The notes under the pieces: model-generated
Told to the model about the DNA's origin: nothing
Seen by the model: only the letters and a program-made list of their open reading frames with translations
Databases searched by the model: none
Made by a program: the position numbers and the translations under genes
Source: Calonectria ilicicola
Lineage: Eukaryota; Ascomycota; Sordariomycetes; Hypocreales; Nectriaceae
Direction: 5' to 3'
Length of the DNA: 64,000 nt
NCBI GenBank assembly: GCA_020809705.1
Contig: CP085829.1
Location: forward strand, 4,650,001 to 4,714,000
Shown here: in pieces, positions 1 through 9,900 of the stretch
How the letters are laid out: every line of letters begins with the position of its first letter
How positions within the stretch are numbered: position 1 is the stretch's first letter

Positions 1-524
1 TCAGCGGCGTGGAGTTGAGCGCTTGTATCGAGTCGGCCGTCGGCTGTGGCGTCGAGAAGGTGCAGGCTAACCATGAAGTTTCCGCGCCCAATGTTTGGGC
101 TGGATCGCGGCATGGAGAGAATTAATGAGACGTCATATTCCTGCTGATACTTCATACGAGGTGTCGCGATTGATGCAATACCGAACGGGTTAACGCCAGA
201 GCTGTTGCCCACAGTCAGTCAGAAGATGGCACCACGCACAATGACAACACCACCCCGCGGCGCTTTGCATACCCATATTGCAAATATACAGGCGTCGTCA
301 TTACCTGGTGGGGAAGAAAATTCTGGAAGAATAGGCCCGATGCGACAGCTGCCAAGCCGAGAAGCGTAGCGGCGCCGGACACGAGGAGGATTGTGTTGAC
401 GACTGCCCTTTGGACGGGCTTGGAAGTGACGAGCCGAGCAGTATCCTGCAGGGTCTCCTATACGTCCCCAACAGACATATTAGAGCAAGCCAGCCTGGAA
501 GATGGGTGGTTTTAGTGTTACCAT
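1..524 (-). CDS. SEI1: Seipin, lipid-droplet assembly protein (5' part, truncated by window edge)
   Basis: Seipin forms an ER-membrane ring that organises lipid-droplet budding. Three pieces join on the minus strand. The first is a probable mini-exon of only an ATG (524-522) before GTAACA. Exon 2 (457-273) encodes ETLQDTARLVTSKPVQRAVV, then a hydrophobic membrane segment and FFQNFLPHQVMTTPVYLQYG. Exon 3 starts at 201 and reaches the left edge, with SGVNPFGIASI, then YDVSLILSMPRS and GRGNFMVSLHLLD. The LQYG/NP block and the xLxxPxS...N.GNFMV.L.L block are hallmarks of the seipin lumenal domain. The 272-202 intron (GTATGC...ACAG) is required to keep frame. The start is less certain: an in-frame TAG just before exon 2 forces an upstream exon, and the ATG at 524 followed directly by a donor is the simplest solution. 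The C-terminal half, including the second membrane helix, lies outside the window. Confidence 0.85.
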
Positions 525-1339
525 TACATGCACGGCACGTCTATCGACGCGGACGGTGTCGAGGTGATCTTTCGAGGAATGGTGGCAGGTCGAGGTTGAA
601 TGGCATGTGAGAGTGCATGATGCGTTGGAGCTCAGCGGCTCAACGTCATAGCTCTCCCACCATGAGTGGTACGTACTAGCCCAATGCTACCCACCCTTTG
701 CAACGTCGCAGGTGGAAAAAAAGCATAATACACGGAGATATAAATCTGTAGTGCCAGTAATACGATAGATAAAATGAAATATAAATCTATTCAAAGGTAA
801 ATATAATATGATAATAGTTCCCCCAGCTTGTTCATAAGAATTGTATGTTTTATCCTAAAATTTGCGGCCGTTGGGCTGGAGAAGAAATTTGACTCTGGCA
901 TCTATTTTGTCACTCGCGAGCCAGGGTTTAAATGGGTGATCAGTGTGTTGATTGGACCATCACGCGACACCATGTGTATGAACTGTATGAATATATTTTA
1001 TTTTGAAGAAAAAAGGAAATAGCTTGTTTCTCCTCCATTATAGGTATAACGAAGGGTATGTGAAATGAAATCGTTGCTCGAGTACAAGTACAACGCCGAA
1101 ATGGAATATGGTGAAGTAGAAGAAGACAAAAATAATCCAGGGTCGTGGCATAATCAACCTAAAGTGCAGCAAGCCTATCCCAAGCTCCATAACAACTCAT
1201 CATCAAAAGTCAGCGGGATATTCGCAAGTCGTAACAAAATTCCATCAATCAATCAATCAATCCGTCCATCAATTAGTCAGTCGCACTCCGTCAACCCAGT
1301 ACTCAGTCAGTTGCTCACTCGCCCAAGCCAGTCAATAAA
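525..1339. other. Intergenic: seipin promoter and F-BAR gene 3' flank
   Basis: No convincing gene. The part from about 710 to 1060 is AT-rich. Positions 1240-1335 hold a degenerate CAATCAATCAATC / CAGTCAGT low-complexity run that opens a spurious frame. The stretch must contain the seipin promoter (right to left) and the poly(A) region of the F-BAR gene. Confidence 0.5.
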
Positions 1340-4300
1340 TTAGCATGGCTGGAGATAGTTGCTTGGGACCAGCCCGATAGGTCCATTTGCGCCATGGACT
1401 TCGGCTTCCCACCATCCGTCGTCTTGGTGACGGAGAACGGCCAAGTAATCACCCTTAGCAAAGCCCAATTCCTCGGGAATGGCTGCCTGGTACATGTAAA
1501 GTGCACGTGCTAGAGTCAACATGTTAGCTACCCATTGCCAAACTATAACAAATTCAAACTTACCATAGTGCAAGATGGGTCTTCCATCCTCGGTATAGAG
1601 TCTCGAGGGGTCTGCCACACTCTTGCTTCGCTGTCGAGAACCGCCACCATCATATAGACCCATAGCGCGAGAGTTGGGGCGGCTACTACGGCTCCTTTGA
1701 GATCCATATGGATCATCTGCGAGTTGGACAGCCATTCCACTAGCCCTGCTTTGTGATCTGTTGTAATATCTGTCAGTCGCAGGGGATGGTGCTCGGCTGG
1801 TGTCCACTGGGGAAGCCTGCTGATAAAACTGGCCAGAGCCACGCTTTTGAGAAGAGCTCATCTGAGACGGGCTACGTTGGCTACCTGCGTGGCTTCCAGC
1901 GTGGCTAGCGGCGTAAGGGTTAGGAGAGACAGATCGATAGCTCATCCGTGAGGAGTCAGGCCTAGGTGGCTGAGGCGAGGCAGTCCTGAGAGGAGCTGGT
2001 GAGGCAGCCCTGGGCAGGTCGGTTCCTCTAGTTCCGGGTCTTGAACTTGGCGAAGTTCCATAGACTCCAGATCCACCTCGTGACATTTCAGAGCCCCTTG
2101 TACCTGGCCGGCTCATTGGAGTAGCCATCTCAGTCGTCCGAGTACCAGATCTAGACATTGAGTGTGAACTGTATGCTGCCGTGTCGGCACGGCTCGTCTC
2201 TGTAGCTCGGGTGCCTGATCGGCCAACAGAAGGAGTGTTGTAGCTTCCAGTATCGCGTCCCATATCTGTGCCTCGAGTCGCGGGACGCGATGGAGAAGCA
2301 GAGTATGTAGTGGGTTCGGCTCGTCCCAGGTCCGTACCTCTAGTTGCAGGACGTGAAGGAGACGCTGTATATGCGGCGGGCTCGGCTCGCCCCATGTCTG
2401 TGCCTCTAGTTGCGGGGCGAGAGGGAGAAGCAGTATATGCAGCTGGCTCCGCTCGTGGCTTCTCTCCAAAGACCTTTCGGGTCTGGCTGGTAACCTTCTT
2501 AGTAGCCTCCTTCATTGCCTTCGATGTCACCGCCGGAGGAGGTACGCCTAGTCTCGATACCTGGCTCTGAGGGGCATACGAGGGAGGTGGAGTTCCTCGC
2601 TTGGCAGAGGCCATGTCTTGACTTCCGGGCACAGGAACTGACCGAGATGTGGTGTTGCTGGTTCCAGAGGGAGTTGAAGGTCCAGGCGTAGGGGAAATAC
2701 CAATGTATTGGTCAGCAGATACTCTGACAGAGGATTGTTTGCCCAATGTGACACCCTTGAGCTCGGCAAGAGCAAGAGCAATGGGATCTGTCTCTTCGGG
2801 TGCCTTGGCGGGAGTAGCCCCGGGCCTCTTCTGCTCATCTGGATTGGCCACGGGGAACACATTTTGGCCAACCCCTAACGCCAAACTTGCGTTTGCATCG
2901 ATCGGCTCGGGGCTTGCGGTGCGTTGCTGGGTAATGGGTTCAGGCTCTGGATCTTTGAAAAGTTGTGGCCTGCGCGCAGGGCTCTCGGCATTGCGCGAGC
3001 TGGCTGCATGCCAGGTGTTCCGGTTCTGGGATGAGGTTGAAAGATCCTTCTGGCTCTTTCGCCTAAAGGGACTGTGGTTCTTCAAAAACCCACCACTCTT
3101 CTTCTTTGTGATGAGCTTTGTTGGGCTTTGGGCCGGAGCAACAGGCGATGCTGGAGCTGCCGCAGGAGCTGGAGCCGCTACGGGAGCAGGAGCAGGAGCA
3201 GGAGCTGGAGCTGGCGCGGGCGCAGGTGCGGACGAGGGTCCAGCTGTGATGGACCTAGGGGCCCTGAGGGAGGGAGGGGCGGTAATGGAAGGAGGGGCCG
3301 TGATAGACGGGGGGGCTGTGATTGAGGGAGGGGCTGTGATGGAAGCAGGAGCTCTGAAGGGAGCTCTGATAGGAGCTGTGATGGGAACTGCAGCGGGAGC
3401 GGCGGGAGGAGCTGCTACAGGGGGAGGATCCTGTTTAGTGGGCGAAGTCTTTCCACTCGGGGGTTCCTGACTTGAGAATGAAGTAGGGCTCGAGTAATCA
3501 CTGCGAGAGTCTCTGCTCGAGGGCCGGTTAGATGTAAGCTGTGAGCTTCTGTCGGAAGGCGGGCCAACCGGCCCAGTACGACACAGCATAGTCATGCCGT
3601 CCATGGGATACGGGTCGTGGGGAACAGCAGCAACTGGACCGTGCTGATTAACGTCGTAACCTCCTCTGTTTCCAGAACCAACAGATCCATGAGGATGGCG
3701 TGGCTGCTGCTCTTCATTTGACCTCCTCATCTCAATTGATTGTCTAGCTGGTTGGGTCATTTGCTGAGACATCTGCTGCTGACGATAATGCTGTTCCTCG
3801 GTGGATCTTCTCATCTCGATAGATTGTCTTGCTGGTTGTGCCACGGGTTGGGTCATCTGGCGGTGATGATGGTACTGCTCATCTTCAATCGATCTTCTCA
3901 TCTCAATCGATTGCCTAGATGGCTGGCCCATTGGCTGGCTTATCTGTTGTTGGCGGTACTGTGGCTCCTCGATAGATCTCCTCAATTCGATCGACTGTCT
4001 ACCTTGCTGTGCCGCCGGAGGGTAGCGTTGGTGCACCGACTGTGGAGGTGTTTGCTTGTAAGTGTGTTGGCGAGACTGATGAGAATGATGAGATGGGTGA
4101 GGTTGTTGAAACTCGTCAGGCAGGTGTTGTGCAGGTAGGGCGTGCTGAACTGGCTTCTGGAGACCACGGATGGACTCGGGCTTGGGTACGGACTTCGGCA
4201 CGGGAGATTCTCTGTGAGCAAGATTACGAGCCAAGGCAGAATTAGGATCATGGTGAGACTCGAAAGTAGACGGCTGTGGCGACGAGGACCTAAATGCAGG

Positions 4301-5411
4301 GTTAATGTTTCGAGGAAATTGAGCAACAGAATAGTTGTCGTCCTCTGAAACCTCGGACTGGCTGTCGCCGACGTCTCCACGACAAAAGTTGATGTACTTT
4401 GGAGCATCGGGAATCTCCTGGCTTGTACCACGCTCAGTGATGAAAGTGATAATATCCTTCTCAACATCCATGATTTCTAGAGATAGTCGGATCTTCTCAC
4501 ACGATGAGTCGTCGCTAACGCATACCGTGGAGGCAATGTTGGCGAACGTCCAAAGACTGCTCTTGGTGAAATCTAATCGCTCCTCTTCCAAATCCTGGAA
4601 CTTGTCGGCAGCTGCCTTCCACTCACGATTCCATCGAACTGTGGTTTCTTCTAAAGCCTTGACAGCATTCTCGTATTCGGTATTGGATGTTGCGAGGCTG
4701 ATCTGTGTCTTCTCCAGCTTGGCTTTGTTTCGTCGCTCTTCTTGACCCATGACCATGTGTCCTTGGGCCAGGTAGCCCTTGATCTTGAGGCATTCTTGCT
4801 CGTACTTGTCTCGAGTCTTTCGCCCAGTCAGTTGTTGTAATCAATGGGCATATATGGAAAAACGAACCTTATTGACATGCGTTGTCTGCTGTGTCTTGAC
4901 CTTCAACAGCTTCTCGACTGTGTTTTGAACAATCTTGCGACGTTCCTTCATACCACCTGCAAACGCAGCCAGTGGTTCTTCCAGCTCAGTCTTCATCTGT
5001 GCTGCAATATTTTGGTGCTGCTTGGCCATCTGCTCAACCTCGCCGCGGACGGTGTCTAACGAGGTTTTGAGAGTTCCCATCTCCTGCGATCCGAGCGACT
5101 TCTTGCACAAGTTCATAAGCTTCCTAGAATATTCTTCTTCGATCGATGCTCGGGCTGTAATGGCAAGTTGTCAGAGGTAGTCTTTGAGGACATAGGTGTC
5201 ACTTGAGCATACCGCCATAAAACGTCCTTAGCTCATCGCAAGTGACCTTGGCTCCGGCCATGCGATTGAGCATAGGGGCAACTCCAGCATCATCTTTACC
5301 CCAAAAGTTATTCGCAACTAAGGATGGTCAGCCAATGTAACTTGGAAAGACAAGGCGGACAAGCTGACAAGACAGCGCAACGGCTGGACCGTCTGCCGTT
5401 GAGGCAGGCAT
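1340..5411 (-). CDS. Cdc15/Imp2-type F-BAR and SH3 cytokinesis scaffold
   Basis: This is the membrane-bending scaffold of the contractile ring and septum. Five exons join in frame: 5411-5369, 5317-5213, 5154-4868, 4816-1564 and 1509-1340, giving about 1285 residues. The F-BAR domain covers about residues 15-280, beginning SFANNFWGKDDAG and followed by ARASIEEEYSRKL, with a long coiled coil after it. A Pro/Ser/Gln-rich disordered linker of about 900 residues follows. It carries two tandem repeat families: four copies of RQSIE(M/L)RRS at about residues 414-518, and about seven copies related to SRPATRGTDMG at about 930-1071. It also has ITAPPS and (AP)n runs. A C-terminal SH3 domain (about 1230-1285) contains ALYMYQAAIPEELGF, DDGWWEAE and VPSNYL. 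The final 54-nt intron (1563-1510) is a multiple of three without stops. The first donor (GTCAGC) is inferred from frame and from the conserved SFANNFW start. S. pombe Cdc15 and Imp2 have the same F-BAR, linker, SH3 order. Confidence 0.9.
2040..2470 (-). repeat. Coding tandem repeat, SRPATRGTD family (about 7 copies)
   Basis: Units of about 21 codons in the F-BAR protein linker, for example AEPAAYTASPSRPATRGTD. The first three copies are nearly identical and later ones diverge (SRSGTRTTE, SRPGTRGSE). High identity of the first copies suggests recent duplication and possible length variation between strains. Confidence 0.85.
3700..4015 (-). repeat. Coding tandem repeat, RQSIEMRRS family (4 copies)
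   Basis: Four imperfect units of about 30 codons lie inside the F-BAR protein linker. Each is built around RQSIE(M/L)RRS followed by a Gln/His-rich spacer. The conserved RRS core looks like a basophilic kinase target, which is inference. Copies differ by several residues, so this is not a recent expansion. Confidence 0.85.
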
Positions 5412-6920
5412 CGTGCCTGGCGGTGTGGGCTGAAGCTGTCGTAGTATACCAAGTCGTGAGTGAATCTGTTGTTAAACGAAAAGGAACCAGCCCAAGTCGC
5501 TCCGATATCCTGGCTTCGAAAGAGGAGATCAAAAGATGTGCCAGACAACGTTGACCATGCACTGTTAAGGGATGGCCTTCAACCAATTTGTTTGGACTGG
5601 TGGGGCCAGCCCGTTGACCGGGGCAACAGAAGGAACGACCCACTTCTCTCAGCCCAGGTCGCCCGGGATCCACCTTTCCGCTCAGCGCCGCCTCCTTACT
5701 GTCGTCGACATTATTTTGCCTGCCCGTTTTAGATAGGATGGTTCTCTTTGCTCATCTTAATTGATTTCGAGGCATCTCTTTCTTCTCTTAGTGCGGGTGT
5801 GGTTCTGATGCCACGGCCATTCTCGCTCTTGTTAGAAGAGCTACTTGTCACCATCATAACCGAGCTACTAGCTCGCATCACTGGAGAAAGCTACTCGCCC
5901 CACCATACTCCGCCAGTTCTTGTGAATCGTCTAGGATGCAGGCTTCAATAGCAGACACAAGACATGGTCTTCCTCGAAGATGTCGTCCGTGTAACTTTCG
6001 CTTGTTTTCATATGCCACAAGGGTAATTGCGTATCAAGTCTCAGCACTCTAGCTTGGCCCCTCATGAAACATGAAGTGGAATCGCAATTGTTTTTGCCTA
6101 GCTCAATTGGTTGCGATCAGTTGGTTGAACAAGGCCTCTCTCCCCCAACCTGACCACCCCTGACATGAACTTTTTACAAGTGCTGGTGGCCTGTCGACGC
6201 TCGAATAGATAATCGCAGTCCTTCCTTCTCTCTCTTTCTCTTTCTCTCTCTCTTTTTTCTTCTTCTTATTTTCCCCCCCCTCAATCCCCTTGGCCCCTCG
6301 TCCCTGGATGGGAGGGGTCACTTTTGTTGTGGTTGCTGCAGGCCAGAGCTTTGGCCACTTGAAACATCCGACCATGCCCCTACCACCGTCCGGATAAACA
6401 TATTCTTTGGGGAGCGATTGCTTTCTGCCATTTCATTCCTCAGCCAGGGTAGGGTTTGGTCACTATCAGTACTCTGTCACTGCATTTTGTACTACATAAC
6501 AGTGTATTCCCATGTGTTCGGTCCATCCTTGTGCAGTACTGAGTGTTATTATTCTGCCATGTCTAAGCGTTCGGTGGCGCTCATAGTCGCACGTAATAAC
6601 CAGGCTGCCAGTGGAGTAGATAAATCCAAGGAACCAATGCCCCCAAAACACGTTGAGGTGTTCTTATTCCTCATAGCCCAATTGGGCGAATCGATCACTT
6701 ACTCAGCCATAATGTTTCAGCGAGCGAAAATCGTGCCTAGTCCTCTTGGTAGATCACTGGCTTTTTTTCCAACTCATTCTCACCATCTTCGAAACATATT
6801 CCAACCATTTTCTCTCTATTCTTATTTCAACCTCTTCAATATTCTAGATCTGTCTACCGCCTACACTTTGTGACTAAACAGGTCTCGTTTCCACCATCTC
6901 GGCGAGTTGCAGGTTTAAAA
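5412..6920. promoter_or_regulatory. Divergent promoter region between F-BAR and NLR genes
   Basis: About 1.5 kb without a supportable gene, read outward in both directions. A pyrimidine tract (CT then TTC then C8) spans about 6220-6280, a feature common near fungal transcription starts. Sequence from about 6420 to 6920 is AT-richer, like the NLR gene it precedes. An open frame at 6418-6873 has no recognisable protein features. Confidence 0.5.
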
Positions 6921-9900
6921 ATGGAGCCGGAAAGAGAAAAAAAGCGTAAACGTCACTCTGTTACAAGTATGGGCGAACAAGTCTTCCAAAGACCAATTCA
7001 TGGACACAATGTCTTAGCTGGCATTAATGTGTCGGGAAACGGAACCCTGCACTTTAATGATCATACGAATCAACCAAAACCAGACCAAAGAGACTCCGAT
7101 CTACAACTAACCGGCTCACATTCCAGTGGGACAAGAAATTTCATTCAGGATGTATATATGCACGACCAGAGTCAAGTTTACATCGGAAACAACACGATAA
7201 ACAATGAGGGACATCCGGAAATGGACAACCAATGCATGAAAGCCCTATTTGTTGCCGATTCTGAAGTGGATAAGGCGCATATCCAAAAGGCCAAAGGTGG
7301 ATTGCTTGAGGATTCATATCGCTGGATTCTAAATCATAATGATTTCAAACAATTCCGCAACAACCCAGAAAGCAGGCTACTTTGGATTAAAGGCAGCCTA
7401 GGGAAAGGAAAGACTATGCTTCTTTGTGGGATTCTAGAAGAACTGGAGAAAGAGCAAAATCTTTTGACTTCTTACTTTTTCTGCCAGGCCACTCAACAAC
7501 ATCGCAATGATACGACATCGGTTCTTCGTGGGCTTATATGGCTTCTATGTAAGAGGCACCCGCGTATGCTTCCGTATATTCAGGATGAGTACAAGATAAA
7601 GGGTGACAAGCTGTTTGAAGGGCCTCATCCGTGGGTAGCATTAGGGGCAATTCTTGCCAAAATGCTCAACGCCGAGCATTTAGGTAATGCAATATTTGCC
7701 ATTGATGCATTAGATGAATGTCGAGATGAATACCGAGATAATTTGATCGAGCTCATCGTCAATCTTTCTCGCCACTCTAGCTCTAAATGGATCGTTTGTA
7801 GCCGCAATGACGTTGGCCCTAAGCTTGACCCGGCGGACTTTGAAGCAGCTCAGCAGATCATAGTACAGCTAGAATTGAATCAAGATTCAATATCTGATGC
7901 TGTTAACAGGTTTATCCATTTCAAAGCTGCTCGACTTGCAAGAATTCGAAAGTATAAAGAAGAACACAAACAGAAAGTTATTGATGCCTTGATAAATAAG
8001 GCTGACAATACATTTCTGTGGGTTGCCTTAGTATGCGAAGAGTTAGAAAAGGTCAAGACTCCGCATATTGATAAAACCTTAGTTTCTATTCCATCAGGCC
8101 TCGATAAGCTCTATCAACGAATGCTAGATCAAATTAGTACAGGAGGGGATGTGGATGTCTGCAGGGAAATCCTTGCAACGATTTGCATTTCATACCGTCC
8201 ACTGAGAGTCGATGAGCTATCTCTTTTAGTAAAAGATTTGGCGAGCTATGGCAATGATGAGCTGTTGGATCTTGTACAAGAGTGCGGCTCATTTCTCACC
8301 TTCCAAGATAACATTATATACCTGGTACATCAATCGGCGCAAGACTTTCTAATGAAAGATACGATTCATCAGCAGGTGTTTTCCTTGGGTATCCCAAATC
8401 AACACCTTATGATATTTCAACATTCTTTGGATGGATTGATGACACTGAAACGTAACATTTATGACCTAGATTGCCTGGAAGTTCTCATCAAAGAAGTTTC
8501 GAGCCCGGACCCTAGCCCTCTATCTCACTTGGGATACTCATGTGTTCATTGGGTTGATCATTTCACAGAGGCTGGGGGCAGAAGAGTTTCCGACGATGAG
8601 GCAGTTGGCAAATTCATTAGAGAGAAATTCCTTTATTGGCTTGAAGCTCTTAGTTTACTAGGCAAGGTCCCCGATGGGTCAGCAGCAATGCAAAAGCTTG
8701 GGGAAGCCATGGCAAGTTTATGGGAGTATATCATTTTGAATTGGTCTAATATTCAATCACAGGTCTCAGATATCAACGGCTTAACTGATTCAATTAATGA
8801 TGCACGGCGATTGATCATGTTACATAGACACACGATCAAGGTTGCGCCACTTCAAGTTTACGCATCAGTTCTGTTATTCACTCCTGAAAATAGTCTGACT
8901 AGAAACTTGTTCAAAAAAGAGGAGCCAGGTTGGATATTATCGAAGCCAAACATCGAACCAGACTGGGATGCTTGTGTTCAGACAATCAAAACTGGTGCAC
9001 CGATACAAAGCATCGCATTCTCGCCCGACTCCTCACAAGTGGCTTCGGGCGGTGAGAAAGGGGTTAAGCTCTGGAATGTAGCCTCGGGTCAATGCCTCCG
9101 ATCATTAAATACTAGTCATTGTGTGGAAGTAATCGCTATCTCTCCGAAAGGCCAGCTAGCAGCAGGTTTGGGGAATGGTGTAATTGAGTTGTGGGACTTC
9201 AACTCAGGACTCCATCAACGAAGACTACGAATTGCTGGATATAACGATAACCAATTCTTCATGTCTTACCGAAAGGGAGTCAGCGCCATTAACTTCTCTC
9301 CGGACGGGGGGATGCTGGCGTCAGCTTCAAACGAAGGCGTTCACACGTGGGACCCTATTACAGGCAAGTGCCTCCAAAAGATGGATGGGCCCCAAGACGC
9401 CCATGCAGTTGCCTTTTCTGCGGATGGTCAGCAACTTGCATCAACTGGACGTGGATATAAAACTACTGTCAAAATATGGGATGCAAACACTGGCGCTTGC
9501 CTTTGGACTTTGGACGGTCATACCAAATGGGCCACGGACGTTTTTTTTCTATCAACAGAATCACTCGCCTCATACTCGTTCTGGGTAAAAGAGTTTAAGA
9601 TATGGGATCTCACAACAGGCAATTGTGTGAAAACCTTACAGACTAAGGGTTTCTACCGAATTATACTTGCGGATGACTGCCAGAAATTCGCGTCGGCATT
9701 TGACCACCGTGATCAATCGGCTGTTCGCCTGTGGAGTTTCTCAGACCCGACCGTCCAAATCTTGACTGGCCACACAAAAACTATTAGGTCCCTGGTGTTC
9801 TCTTCAGATGGACGATCACTGGCTTCAGCTGGAGATGATGGCAAAATCAAGATCTGGGACCGGAGGTTGAATCCAGTTGTAATGGACATTGAATACCACC

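Noticed and set aside
2649..3470. 273-codon plus-strand frame (Gly/Ala-rich)
   Set aside because: It is antisense to the repeat-rich linker of the F-BAR gene; its composition is explained by the Pro/Ala codons on the other strand.
6418..6873. 151-codon frame just upstream of the NLR gene, considered as a partner effector
   Set aside because: No HeLo-like helices, no amyloid-type motif matching the NLR, low-complexity ending; it looks like promoter or leader sequence.
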